Below are positions 1 through 13,400 of a stretch of 64,000 nt of DNA, one piece after another (positions within the stretch are counted from its first letter, which is position 1; the number at the start of each line of letters is the position of its first letter). The position numbers and the translations under genes are program-made. The notes beneath the pieces are model-generated. The model searched no databases. It worked only from the letters and a program-made list of their open reading frames with translations, and was not told the origin of the DNA. The stretch comes from Prosopocoilus inquinatus (Eukaryota; Arthropoda; Insecta; Coleoptera; Lucanidae), in assembly GCA_036172665.1 (NCBI GenBank), contig CM069874.1, positions 51,380,707 to 51,444,706 on the forward strand, given 5' to 3'.

Positions 1-390
1 TTCATGTGTATTCAAAATCGTTGTACATAGTAAAGACATAATGAGCTCGAAGTGTATATTTTAACTACATTTTGGTAGTTGCAGGAGGAATTTGCTTTGA
101 CGAAACAAGTTTTGCAATTTGTTAAAGTTCTTATTGTAATGTGTTCTCAGTATCTCAGGTTTTGTTTTTCACAATATGCAATTTGCAGTTTTGATTTTCA
201 GCATCCATTTCCTGTGCACTTTATATTTGAACCAGTTCGTAAGTAGTCAAAACCAGTGTATTTATAAAGAAGTTAGTTCAGAATGTTTTTTTTTTCTTGT
301 GATTAAATAAAGTCTTAACGATATTTAAAAAAGTATTCGTCGTTTTTGTTATGTAAAAAAAAACAACGCTAGAATGCATCATATATAATT
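1..390. other. No recognisable gene, AT-rich leader
   Basis: I see no open frame of note, no RNA gene and no repeat boundary here. The sequence is AT-rich with short T and A runs. Its right edge abuts the foldback repeat that starts near 391. Confidence 0.5.
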
Positions 391-605
391 GAGTCGATGA
401 GTGCATAGTCGTGTTCAGTCCAAATTTACTGTGTTGAGAAAATAAATAACTTTCTCTAGATTTTTGTTTTAAGTAATTATTGGCTTCAGATATCCTTATC
501 TGAAATAATTGTAAGCTAATAATTCACTTAAAATAAAAATCTAGAAAGTTATTTGTTGTTTTCTCAACACAGTTAATTTGGACTGAACACGATTATGCAC
601 TCAAC
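391..605. repeat. Foldback (long inverted repeat) element
   Basis: Two arms of about 95 bp are near-perfect reverse complements around a short centre near 488-500. The left arm contains GTGTTCAGTCCAAATTTACT and CTCTAGATTTTTGTTTTAAG. The right arm contains their complements, ending in GGACTGAACACGATTATGCA. It has no coding capacity. This is the structure of a foldback MITE. I could not fix a target-site duplication because both flanks are AT-rich. Confidence 0.8.
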
Positions 606-1093
606 AATTCAATTTAAGTTTTAAAATTAATAACCTGGGATAAGAAATCGGCTCACTTGTTCCGCGAGCAGTAAGAAAATTTAGTATTGGAACTGTACTA
701 GTCCCGCCCAGAGTAATTCCTGCGAAGTGAAAACACTCGGATTGGACCCCTTCCCCTCCCACTCCAAGCAATTTAAATGCATTGGAGTCGCGGAAGGAGT
801 AAACAGTACTTTCGATGTAAAAAAGAGTCCAACACTAAATGGGCCGAATTCTTTTCCCTGCTGATAACTATTTGATCGTTGATGGAAAACCCAGTCAAAT
901 TCAAAACTCCTTGAAATTAAACGAGAATCTTAGAAATGGTTTTTCTTTTTTAATTCAATCGTTATTCCTTTGATCGTTAAATGTGAATTTGTTTGACATA
1001 AGGTGTCATAAAATTTATTAAAAGCGATCAATCACAGTCAAGTGTCAGAATTATACAAATTAATCGCGTGCAAGCTCATTTAAGTCGCAAAAA
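606..1093. other. Upstream region of the hypothetical gene
   Basis: No gene or repeat is recognised. It probably holds the promoter and 5-prime leader of the plus-strand gene at 1094, but I see no convincing TATA box or initiator. The bases just before the start codon are a run of A, a favourable insect initiation context. Confidence 0.35.
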
Positions 1094-1818
1094 ATGAATA
1101 AGGCAATGTTAAAATGGACCCCGGCTGTACCATTACCAAATAAAGACAATATCATCTCTTCAGGTGCAAAGGCCAATAACGAAAAAGGTTTCATACCTAC
1201 TTATGAGACGGTGAGCAAGCAGAGTATGATTACAACACAAAGCAGATTATTTATCGGTATATTGCAGGAAGGAAGACCAAATATGTATTGCCTTTTAAAC
1301 AATGAATACATGCGAATATGGTTTCGAGAACGGGGACTCTATGAAAAGGAAGTGTACACCAAGAAAGAGATGATGAAGGAGGAATCGAAAATAAAAAGGA
1401 GGTTTGTGCAGAAGGACCTGATTCGGAAGGAAAAGAAGAAGACCATGCCCGTTATTAAATTAAAAAGGCAATTATTACCTAATTGTGCAAAAAAAAACCT
1501 CCGTTAAATTAACTTTTAATTAATTTGCACAGGTTTCAAAATATTGCTTCGAAAACCGATAATCATCAGAATGGCAAGAGTGTGAAGGAAGAAAATGCAT
1601 CGACAATAGAAGAAAAAGAGAGTGAAAAAGAACTGAACGAAGAGGAAATTCGTGAAGAGAAAATTATAACTGAACGAACTGAATCTAAACCAACCACCCC
1701 AATTTCAGGAGGAGAACCTGTTGCTGGCGAGGAACCGAATCAAGTACGTGAAGCTGATGAAGTTGAAATGTCCGAGATACCAAAAGCACGCTGTAAAGGC
1801 TGTCTGTCACGAAAGTAA
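1094..1818 (+). CDS. Hypothetical Lys/Glu-rich protein, two open segments
   Basis: The first segment (1094-1507, 137 codons) starts with an ATG in an A-rich context. It begins with a neutral stretch (MNKAMLKWTPAVPLP) and becomes strongly basic and Lys-rich near the end. The second segment, in another frame, runs from about 1533 to a stop at 1818 and is Glu/Lys/Thr-rich (EEKESEKELNEEEIREEK), ending ARCKGCLSRK. TTTGCACAG at 1524-1532 before it is a good splice acceptor, so I infer two exons of one gene. No canonical donor in the matching phase lies in the AT-rich stretch after about 1445. The only in-phase GT is the internal GTTTGT near 1402, so the donor is unresolved or a base is miscalled in the nine-A run near 1490. 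I recognise no domain. A coiled or disordered cytoplasmic protein is possible. Confidence 0.45.
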
Positions 1819-1970
1819 CGCAATAGATAATTCCAAAATTAAAAAGTATATGAAATCTGGAATAAGTACGTCGAATGATGAATATCAGTTAACATTTCTA
1901 TTTTCAAATAATATATTGTGGAAAATTAAAAAAACGTCAATCTAAAAATTTTATTTGTATTATTATTATT

Positions 1971-2259
1971 AGGTGTGTTTGTTTTACTTTCGACTCAGAT
2001 CAGTAAATATCAGAAGTGAGGTGAGTTTTGCTGAGTTAAAACGTTGCTAAAAAATAAATTAACTCCACTGACATCGCACAAATTCAAACGAAACATTCGG
2101 CCATTACATACACATGCATTCTAACCTAAATCCCTGTTTGATTGATTCGGAGGAAGCTCACAAAATCCCACCAACGAGCATGTAAAAAAACGTACAAATT
2201 TCCAAGGTTTCTGAGTGCCGCTGAGTTACTCTGAGTTTTGCGATAAAAAGAACACACCT
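1971..2259. mobile_element. Short TIR element (MITE)
   Basis: It begins AGGTGTGTT and ends AACACACCT. The inner halves match imperfectly for about 28 bp (TTTTACTTTCGACTCAG against the complement of CTGAGTTTTGCGATAAAAAG). There is no coding capacity. Both flanks are ATT repeats, so the target-site duplication cannot be read with confidence. Confidence 0.65.
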
Positions 2260-2268
2260 ATTATTATA

Positions 2269-2599
2269 ACGAGTGTTCAATAAAAAAAACGGTCATGTAG
2301 GCTGTAGCAGGCTTTTGTTGTCAGGAACGCATGTCGTGATTAACATCATTTGAATTTCAACTTTCACAAGTTGACGGTTAACCTAACCAACAAAACTCGA
2401 AAGCTGCTCCTGCAATTTTTTTTCTAATATTTATACTTAAATAAACGGTAATAAACGTTTATTTTTGAAATGTCTCTTTGAGTTAAAGTGAGGTTAGAAA
2501 TGCAAGTGACGCTGCACGCTAGTCGTACGAAGAACCCTACGCTAGACGTTCAGAATAAATTCATGACTATCTAGACCGTTTTTTTAATTGAACACTCGT
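2269..2599. mobile_element. Tc1/mariner-type MITE, copy 1
   Basis: Terminal repeats ACGAGTGTTCAAT...ATTGAACACTCGT are flanked by TA on both sides (2267-2268 and 2600-2601), the Tc1/mariner target duplication. Inner TIR sequence includes AAAACGGTC. A second copy in the opposite orientation lies at 17854-18177. It is non-coding and sits eight bases from the neighbouring MITE. Confidence 0.85.
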
Positions 2600-2689
2600 T
2601 ACCACTAATATACCTCTAATTAAAATGCAGTGCAGTAGGTACATTCAATTCGCTAATTTGGGTCAGTAAAACGGTAAAACTAAGAATAA

Positions 2690-3470
2690 GTCATCTAATC
2701 GCTATAAATAATGACAACCAAGGATTTAATCTGTAAATATTAAAGATTGAATAAAATGAAATGTACTCAAATTGAATAAATGAATAAGAAACGAGAAAAG
2801 TTAATCTAACGGATTAAAAAATAAAAAACTTATCAAACTATCAAATAAAATCAAAGTGAAACAAAAAAACTGATGAAAATAAAAATGATAAAAAAATAAA
2901 CGTTAAATATTAAAGAAAAAACATAATTAAAAAGTAAAAACAAATCGCATAAAAGAGAAAATAGCTATGAGGATTTATCGAAGGGATAAAAATTTAAAAT
3001 AAATTCAAATGAAGTCGTCAAAAAAAAATCGATAATCAATAAATAAAATTAAATTGCGTAAAAGTGAAAAAAAAATGCCGATTGATCGAAGGGATCAAAA
3101 TGTAAAATAAATTCAAATCGAGTAAACAAAAAAAAAACAAGGACGATCAATTGATAATCAAAAGGGAAAACAAATACGGCGATCGGAGGGGTTAAAATGT
3201 AAAGTGTAAAATAAATTCAGTACATTAAGAAAAAAAACAAAAACAAAAGACGATCAGCTGATAATTAAAAAATAAAATCGCATCGAATGAACGATAAATT
3301 GACAAAATAAAAATAAATTAAATGATATCGAATAAAAGAAGAAATAAGGGTCCATCAATTAATTATACAGCGGGGAGCGAATAAATTCAATATCTTCAAG
3401 ACGATTAATTAAAAAAAAAAAAAACGCTCGGACTTGTCAGTTTTGCCTGACTAATTAAAAAAAAAACTCG
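2690..3470. repeat. A-rich, strand-asymmetric degenerate tandem array
   Basis: The plus strand is dominated by A with scattered CGATC, GATCGA and AAATTCAAATCGA words. Units of roughly 100-115 bp recur, each with a GATCGAAGGGAT-like word, TAAAATAAATTCAAAT and GATAATCAAT. No open frame looks coding. Related sequence recurs at 15080-15860. Confidence 0.6.
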
Positions 3471-6400
3471 CCCTACTTTTTATAAACATCCTGCAGTATT
3501 AAGAATAGTGTCCGGAGACAAAAAATTACAAATAAAATTTTTAAACACGTCAAATTTGTCTAAAATATCGTCCCAAACGGCGGAAGTTTGCCCAATTTGG
3601 CAACCCTGATTAGGCTGACACTGGACGCAAATTAACTTTCCTTGCCCTGGTATGTTTATCAAGTTATTTCAATTAACTAAAAAAAAATAACTCTTCTTTT
3701 ACTTGAAATTGCCCGTACATTCACGACGACTAAATTAACAGCATACAGTCAGTAACATAAGAGCAGAAATTTGAAGCATGAGAAATCTGGAATGTAATGC
3801 TGAATTTTCCGGAAACAATTCGTGTAGCTGAAAAAAACGCTGTTGTTTATTAAATATTTTTGATTTAAAAATAATCCACTTCCTTAAGAGCCGGAACTAC
3901 CTCAGAAGCGATTTTTTAAATTAATTGTACTGGTTCAGGGATGATTATAAATTGCCAAAAAGAAAAAAATATATGTTGAAGAAAGAAAGTTTTACTAAAT
4001 GACTATTGTTGTAGAATTATGATTAATGTAATTTTGTTTACTGAAAAAAATTGCTGAAAGGAGCACTAAATTTTTTTAAGAATACTTGGAGAATATGCAT
4101 CATTTGAAGTTGAAAAATGTACTAAACTGATCACTTTAAAGTTATCTAAACGATTGTTGTTTTCTTTTTTTTTAATTTTTAATACTGTATTTAAAAATAC
4201 TTATTAATTGAAATGGTTTTGAATGTGGGTGAGTAAACGTAGTATCCCTTTCCCCGCTGCCCAAATCGTCAGTCTTTCGCTGACGTTCAAGGGAGGAGCA
4301 CGCATGTTGCTTCCCTGGCTTACATAACCTTTTCTATGCGCAAGATAGAACGTTGGTTTGCAACTACGATAGACTAAAGTGCTGCAGGGATGTCACAATA
4401 CGGGCACATGTTGATGAGCAGGGCCGCCACGTTTCTGACGCATATTTGTAAAAAACAATTTGGGAACACCACGACTTTGAAATATCGCATTAAATTCATA
4501 TTTATTATATATATATTAATGCCATAAAGTCGATTAAATCACAATTTTATTAGATATTGCTGAAAAAGTAAAAGATTTTAATAAATATTTTATTTTTTAT
4601 TGAGTACTAAAAAATGTAGAAGTACGATTTTTGATAAAAAAATATGCATGTAAATTAATTTATATCATAGATTATAATTTTTGATGATTCTCTGACGTCT
4701 TCAGCAATGAGGAAATCGAATCTTCCTCTTTTTTAGTTTACCCTTTATTATTTTTTATCTTGAAAGAATGTTGACATACAGCGAAACATCGACTTTTAAA
4801 TTGCGTTTGCTCCTTGTCAAATTGTAATAACAATCTTTTGATCATTTTTATTTAATTCGCTTTAATTATTTTAAAGACTGATTTCATCTTATAGGCAAAA
4901 ACATGTAAAATAGCATCTTCTATTAACGCAAGAAAAAATTAAATCTGTCCTTTTGAATTTAGCAGAATAATTCCAACATTCTATAAAAGACTAAGTAACG
5001 TAAGCCGAACCATCAGTTAGATATAAATTCTAATTCGAACGATCCTTTTTTCTCCGGCCGATTGTTTCAATATGTCGGGTTAGTTTGCGAGACTGATCGG
5101 TCTCGCGAGAACTGTTTGCCATTCAGCGCCCGTTTGTTGCCGACGTGGCCCAGAAAGTTTTGTCGCAGAAGAGACAGACGTTCCTTAATGCTTCGAGATC
5201 CTGTTGCGCCAAGCTCTGACGCGTGTAGCTTCCGATATATGTCGATGAATCATCACAGTGTTAAGTGCTAATACGGGTGGAGTTTAAATAAATACGCGGA
5301 TAGCATTACCGTTTTACAACTTTACTGAAATATGTATGTATTATACAGTAGTTTTCCATATTTCAATCTTTCTAGGATGTTGAAATTCGAGAATGGAAAT
5401 AGGAATCATTATTTTTTACTAATGTTTTCTCCCAAGTTCAAAAAGAAGGCCACTTTGCCTACATAGACTTTGTTTCTTCTTGTGCTAATTCCGCCAGCTT
5501 GAAAACCTTTGGCGACAAATACAAATTTATTTTGCGTCAAGCAAACTTCAGCAAAACAAAAACATAAAAACAAGAAATATAAAATCTGAATTCAAAAATT
5601 TTTTGTCCATTAGGTATATGAATCACGAAGTCAATCTGGGAACACAACGTATAAAAACGAATAAAGTATTGTTTGTAAAATGCTGTTGCGCTTCAACACT
5701 AACACTATGATTTTAGTTACTTATCTAGAACTGTAGAGTGGTCGTTTGTCGTGATATAGGTTCGTTTCCGCTTTTTTGTTTGATTTTGTATTGGTTGTGT
5801 AATTGGCATATTTCTTGTATGTCTGGAATCAACTAATTTTGATAATATGTGGTCTATGCAAAAAACTTTTAATTTTTTCATCATATACTTATTCCAAAAT
5901 ATATATCATCGCGGTGAATATGTTCAACTTTCCTATTTTTATTTTCTCCTGACCATATTGCAAAGAAGCATATTTTTCTTTTGGTAACATTTGTAGGTGT
6001 AAATTATGCTCTTTTTTGGTAAAAGAGTTTTCAGATCACACCCTCATTCAACATGGTATAAAGATTTTTTACTATTATCGAAGCACAGTTTTCTATTTTA
6101 GGCTTGCCAAGAAATAAATATTAAAATCATTGTAAATCATTTAGAAAGTATTACGGCAATGAAATGGATACCAAATTACTTCTTTTATATTTTTTGCGAA
6201 ATATATCAATTTGATTTTACTTTATTTAGAAAACGAATTCGGCGCTTTTTCAACTCGACGTTTGCAATACATTGACAAAAAGGCCGCACCTCATTTTACC
6301 GCCCCTGAAAATGTCCCGCTTGAAACCGACGTATTTAGTTTACTTATTTCCTATAAGCATTCTACTTCCACTCCGAAGTTCCATACAAACAGCACTGATG

Positions 6401-7407
6401 AGGGATGTCCAGCATTGACTTAAATCGTAATATTTTGGTGCCCTCTAGATGAGACATATTTAAGTCATCTAACCTTACGGTGTTCCTGCAAAGTGGTTGT
6501 TCGCCGGGGAGGTAAATCGACATAAAAATATGAACGCACGAAACTAGCGAAATCGTAGTTCTAGCTGAGACGATTCCGGCTCTTAAGTTATGACCGTAGA
6601 CCTCAACAGGGATACCTACATAATGTTCTTTCCCCATGGCGTGTTACTTCTTTGCTTCTCTAAAAAAAAAAAATAATTTTGTGTTTACTGTACTTGTATA
6701 CACCTATAACTGCCTTTATTTATTTCTCTTCGTACATATACCTATACATTTGCTTCGCCACATTCATGGTATCACATCACACTCAATTTGATAATTATCA
6801 AACGTGTCAATTTCACTGTATTTTTGCTATGTATACTACAAGTTACAGGAACATAAAATAGTAGTCAAATAAAATATGTGTAATTCACACATCAACTTGG
6901 CGAGTAATACAACAAAGCAGTGTTATAATCAAAATAAACATTGTGTTTGATCAGATTGAACTTGAATTCTATTGAGGGCATTCGAGTATTTTTAATGTTT
7001 AAATGTGCAGAAGATTGTAACATTAGAGTGTGGTAATTATTTCTTACATAATTTGGCATAAAAGTAATAATATACAACAAATAACAAACAACCTACAAAA
7101 ACTTATATCACTTCCTATGTCATAAATAACGCATAAGAAAAAATTCCTCCTACAGATTGCATCGATGTAAAACTTTTTTCCTCTGCAAAATTAAATGAAA
7201 TGTTTGTCGTGTAAGAAGAGTTTGTTTTTTATGCATCGAATATAACTGCGTTTTTTTTTTTAATCAAATATCACTTGTCTTCTTCTCAGCGTTTTATGAC
7301 TAATATATCTAAATACCATATAATAAATCTTAAAAGATCATTATAATTTAACACGTATGTTAAGATACAAGGTATACGGGTGTGTCATACGGTTAAATTA
7401 CGTAGGC
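3471..7407. other. About 3.9 kb without a supported gene
   Basis: Open frames here are short and show no recognisable protein. Two islands with more G+C (about 4240-4440 and 5050-5275) stand out against AT-rich surroundings. The second, read on the minus strand, has an interrupted frame with a CLFCDKTF word that could be zinc-finger debris, but I cannot support it. The rightmost part lies just downstream of the SERINC stop codon, so it should contain that gene's 3-prime UTR. Confidence 0.45.
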
Positions 7408-10400
7408 TTAATTACTGAATTCACGATTGCGCAAAACGATGGGCGCTACAAGTGTCCAGGTGTACAAGCCAAGACAAAGCCAGCTGGATATCGCCTTGAT
7501 CCACATCGAAGCTGAGTTTGCGTTCAGAGTGTCCAGTGAAGAATTTGGCCTGTAAAGTTTAAGATATTATAACATTACAATAATTCAATCCAAGTAAAAC
7601 CACTACGTTAAATTAGTGTTGCAAGTCAGTTTTAATTACAGTGGATTTCCAGAGCATCCCCTAGTCAGCTCTTTTGCCCCCCCCCCCTCCCCGCCACCCA
7701 CCGCAAGTGTGCATACGTGTAATAGCACAACGCTTTCCTGAATCTTATAGGAATGTCGTACAGCGAAGTTCTGTAAGTTGATTAATTAATCGGCAAGAAC
7801 TCGGACGATATTAAACTTAAATTGAAGTTTGTTCTTGTCCGATGAAAATAGTAAGTACAAAGTTTTTTTAATCTCAAACCGGACAGAAAAATGAAGGGAA
7901 ACACACTCAACGTTTCGCTATAGATTTATAGCTGACGAAGCTATAAATCTATAGCGAAACGTTGAGTGTGTTTCCCTTCATTTTTCTGTCCGGTTTGAGA
8001 TTAAAAAAACTTTGTACTTATTAAACTTAAATGTATTAAGTGTGCTATCGTTGCGAAGCTAATAAAAAGAGCTATCCACAAGTGCAGTAATATACAGGCT
8101 CTTCCATTTAAAATAACCCAGCAATTTTACAATTTCTTGAAACGAGCCTATTTTTGTTAAAATCCCGACGATATTCAGAATTCGTAAATGACTTGAGAGT
8201 ACAGATGTTTCGAAGTGCAGATATCAATCTGCTATCATTTAAAATCATCTTCAGGCAGACGTTTGAATTTGGATGGTTTCTTACAAGAAACAAGAAATAA
8301 AATAACTCGAAAAGTACTGAAATTAGGTTAATAAATTATTATAATCATTTTCATCACCTCTTCAAGTGCTACACAAATATGAAGGGTTCCATTAAAAGAT
8401 GATAAGTTTGATGTGTAACTTAATAAAGATACAGCCTGTAATTGAAAATAATTTTAAATTCGGCAGAATATGGGCCCGCGCAACTTTCCTTAACAAAGTT
8501 TTTTTTTTTTTGATAAAAATGCCATTTTCGTACTTCCTGGGAGCGCTGGGACACCCTGTGTATGCAAAGGACATACTTACTTGTACCAATTGGTGAGGGT
8601 CATCATAACGTAGAGCGTAGCCAAGGCAAACATGCAGTGGAAGAAACTCCAGTTGTAAGCGACTTCTTCTTCTTCATTGTCCCAAACTTTAGCGCTCCCG
8701 CCTTCACCACCGTCGTTTCTGACTCCACCTGGGATAGGAACATAACCTTTGATTGGCAAAAGAAATAAAAAAAAAGATAGTAACACACAAAGCTGTACAG
8801 GAAACTAAGAATAAGAGCGTTCAAATTTTATATGTAAACAAATTCATTGCAAATTAGAAGGCGCTGTTGAGAGGCATCAAAGAAAAATCATCCACAGCAT
8901 TATGTTAGTTAGTGCCAAAACTTGAGGGTTCGATTTTTTCTTTTCTTAAATTAAAATTGCTTTACAAATACCATGCACCATTTACACCCAATACATTTGA
9001 AATTATTTTTCTTTAAAATTTACTGCGTTCCTAAACATGTACACTAAAAACTACATCATAAAACAGAGCAAAACAAAAAAAAAATAATAAAAACTAATAC
9101 TGAACGTCATACCTTCGTTGGCAACTAGGCCCGCATCAATACTGCTCTTGTCTGGATTAAAATAAATAATCATTAGTACATTAGTTATAACGTTGTAAAC
9201 AAAAAAAAAAACACTAGTACATAATGCCATGGCCAGAAAAGTGCATGCAGATAAAGAAAAAAATATTTTGAGAGTATTTACCTTCGGTATTATCCTTGGC
9301 CAAAACATGCTCAGACATTGTGATCTTTGATGAATTACTAGCGGAGCGGAATGAAGAGTACATCACGCACAAAATCCAGATAATCAAACCGATGATGCTT
9401 TCAGAGTCGAATCCCATCTGGCTGTTCTCTTTTTCAACACCAACTATGCCCAATAAGCCAGGATTACAATAAGTATCTGCAAAAATAAATTAAACGAAAT
9501 CCTGATGTTTCTAAAAGTCGCTGCTGCTGAATTCTACCAGGTTGATTTGAGACTGTAGACCAAGTAAGATAAGTCACATAGAGTGAAACAACGGAGGACT
9601 GAAGTAAGCCGGATTTTGGCAGTTTATCCTGAACTGCCGGTAAAATTGATACAACACTCACGATGACGCAGAAAATCAAATTGAACGATATGAAGAATTT
9701 GTTCAGAGCACAGGCGTCAGGCTGAAAAGTTATTATGCAGAAGAAAGAGTTGCAAATTACGTTGAGAACTTACCTTCGTGAAGAACACGTAAAGTAAGGT
9801 AATTCCCGTAATGGTCAGTGCGTAATTTATGAAAGTGCACAGCAAGAGGGCGACGTACCAGACTTTCGATTCAGTTTCCTCGTATTTTCCCACCCAGTAT
9901 TCAGCCCAGCAATGCGCAAAATCGATAATTAAGATGAGCTGAATGATTATGTAGAAGAAACCTCCTACCATACCAAAGTACATCCAGGTCCGACCAAAGG
10001 AACCTTCTGGGATGAAAAATGCTCCAATTATTCCACCGATGACAAGTAAATATTTTATTGCCCAAAACCTGAAATTAGTTTTTTTTTTTTTATTAATTTC
10101 ATATTTCATTTCATTCATTAAAGTAAACTGTCATTTACTTTACAATATATTATTGAAAATTATGAGATATTTCATTAATTCCCATGAAATAAATGGTATG
10201 CTTTTCTAATAAGAAAACTTATGTGAAGATAAATACAGATATTGGGCCTTATGAATAAAGTTTAAGCAATTGCTTTTCCTTAAAATTTACTAGTAAACAC
10301 TTAATATCGAATGAATAAAATCTTTAGCAATTACTTGACCTTGCAGCAATTGCTATGACCAAAGAGAGGATGTAAGAAAGTGATCAATCAGTCTAATATC

Positions 10401-13400
10401 GCCACGGTAACAACGCGAATATAATTCCGGAAGCCAATAACAGCTCTTTCTTGAATTTAGAAACAACAATTTAGTTGATTTGAATTAAATAGAAACACAC
10501 GTTTCTGCAGCACACTCTCTCGTGCGCATCGTGTCCGAGCATCGCAGTCAACCGCGGCATTATTGTGAATCATGCCGTCCTAACGAATGCATTATTACTT
10601 TGGCTTACCGATTGTTCACTATCAGCTAGACGCGCTGCGCCGGCAAATATGAGGCGTATACACAATCTATTTATAACATCGCACCGCTTCGTTGCAATAG
10701 TTGCAAGTTTTACACTTTTTTCTGTCCGCCATGTGGCTATGACACTAAGGAAAAGCTTATAGTAGAAGGTTTTGCTTAAAAATTTCAAGTATTTGCTTAA
10801 TGTTGTATGAATAAAAGGAACAATTGCTTTTTCTTTTAAGCATTTGCTTGAAAAATTTTAAGGCTACTCTACCTCAGCCTTGCATTTGCTTAAAGCAATT
10901 ATAGATTCCTATTCATCACATTTGCACGATAATAATTTTTACTTATTAGATACAGTCAACATCAATCTCTATGGATTATATTACGTTTGTACGTGTTGTC
11001 AAGAATCAAATGATTTTTACAATGCGATAATAAGTTATTTAGATCAATTCTTGCTATGAAATTTTTAACGCTGCGCAGTGAAAATCATTTTTTCACTTTT
11101 ATGAGTTTTATGCCGTTAAAATTCGCAAGTTTGACACGTTTGAAAGTTCAATCGAATAAAGCGATAGTTTCAAAGACAATAAAAATCTGTCAAACTAAAA
11201 TGCACAGCAAGAGTTAACCTAAATAATTTAGGCCCGGTTTCACCATCACAGTTTAACTTTAAACTTCGCTTTATTCCCATGGCAACAATTGCAAGGATAA
11301 TTGTTTCCATAGGAATAAAACTGACCTTAAAGTTCAACTGTGATGGTGAAACCGGGCCTTAATAACGCAATGTAGTTCGAGCATTTAATTTAAACTAATT
11401 CTTTTTAAAAATTTTTTCGTTGATATTAAAATGCGTTACTTTCATTTAAAAATAGGAATTATAAAAAAAATTCTTATACTACTGAAAAGAGTTGAAAGGC
11501 CTTTCAAATGAGCTATCACATGGTCCCTCATTCCATTAAAAAAATTAAGAGGTAACTGTCATTCGAAGGAGGTAGAAGCTTGTTTCAGGATTTTGCATAA
11601 AAATTGTTCATTTCGTAGAAAATGAATTTATTAAATCAAACTTTTTTTTCACTTCTCCTTTCTTATTGCTTATGTTTTACTACTTGTTTAGTAGTAAATG
11701 AAACATTAAAAATTTTCATATAATTATCAGTTATTACTTGCAAGGCTTTCTCTTTTTTATGTGATTTATTAAAGATAATTTTATTTTCTTTAAATTTTCT
11801 AGCAAAAATAATGTTTGTCTAACTCGGTCTCAATATCAACTCTCTGGACGACTAGTATCAGATATTTTATTTAAGCGAATACTACTTTGATAAAGATATT
11901 TTAGCTAAGCAGATGTGCAAGTCCGCACAATTCGAACTAGCAATTGCTTCAATGAAGCCGAAAAGATAGCAAATGCTTGAAATTTTTATTCACCTAATAT
12001 TTCAGCAATTGCTTTTTCTTAAAGCATTTGCTTTTTCAGCTTTTGCTTTTGCTAAAAAGTAAAAGCTTAAAGCAATTGCTTACTTTTTATTCATCAGGCT
12101 CATTGTCTTCCTCAAAGTCGAACATAGGAATCCAACAAACGTTTTTTGATTAATTTTTTTTCTATAAGGTCAAGTGGTGTAAAAATGAGACGCGCAAAAT
12201 TCAGGTGAAAAATGAGACAGTGAAAAAGTTAAAAAACAAAAACTCTACAGGCAGTGATGAAATACCCACAAAAGTTATAAAATTCACTCTACAGAACAAT
12301 ATTGGACCATTGGTGTATATCATAAATTCTTTAATCAACGGTTGTTTTCCTGATAAACTGAAAACCAATGAAATAATTCCTGTATTTAAAAGCGGAGATC
12401 GTACAAGCTATGAGAATTACAGGCCAATTAGTTTAATTTCCAATTTTGCTAAAATATTGGAAAGTATAATGTGTACAAGAATAAAAGATTTCTTAAATAA
12501 ATGCAATACATAACAACAATTGTGACAGCTTTGGAACGAGGTGATATGCCTTGTGGAATGTTTCTCGACCTGTCTAAGGCCTTCGACTGCGTTGACCATA
12601 GCTTACTGTTGGACAAATGGAATGTTATGGTATCCGAGGGAATGTTTTAAGATGGTTCCAATCGTACTTGACCGGCCGTAGCCACAGAACCCGAATTACA
12701 GCAAACGGTGCAAAATTTTATTCCAACTACGTTACAATCAAAACTGGGGTCCCACAAGGTAGTCTACTTGGGCCAACGCTCTTTGTCCTATATACAAATG
12801 ACTTATTTGAAGATTACCAACACAAACATATGAAAGTAGTAAACTGTGCGGACGACACTAATCTACTTGTATGGGAGAAGGATTTCATCGAACTGTCGAC
12901 AACTGTCAATTTAATATTACCAAAATTCAAAATGGTTTGAAAGGAACAAACTTACTTTAAATAATACTAAAACCTCCTGTTTAGTATTTAGAACTAATCG
13001 AGCTGGTTATGATCCACCTAAGAATATACGACTTGATGATGGCTTACTCACTATTAACTCCAATGCCAAATTTCTCGGTCTGACTATAGATCCACAACTG
13101 AATTTTAATAAACATACTGAAGAGTTGGTAATCAAGCTGCATAAGGCTTGCTTCACTATCCGGGTATTAAAAAATTCCGTAGATCTATCAGTTTTGAGGT
13201 TGGTATATTTTGCCTACTTCGGCTCCGTAGTGAGGTATGGTATGATCTTCTGGGGAAACAGTTCTTATATTCAGAAGGTATTTGTGGTTCAGAAGAGGAT
13301 CCTACGTATGATGTACAATATACCGTATCGAGAATCTTGTAGAGGACAGTTTAGAAAACATAAACTCCTAACTATACCGGCAATATTCATACAAGCATGT

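Noticed and set aside
5062..5271. GC-richer island with short frames on both strands
   Set aside because: The minus reading has zinc-finger-like words but also an internal stop and irregular spacing; not enough for a gene call.
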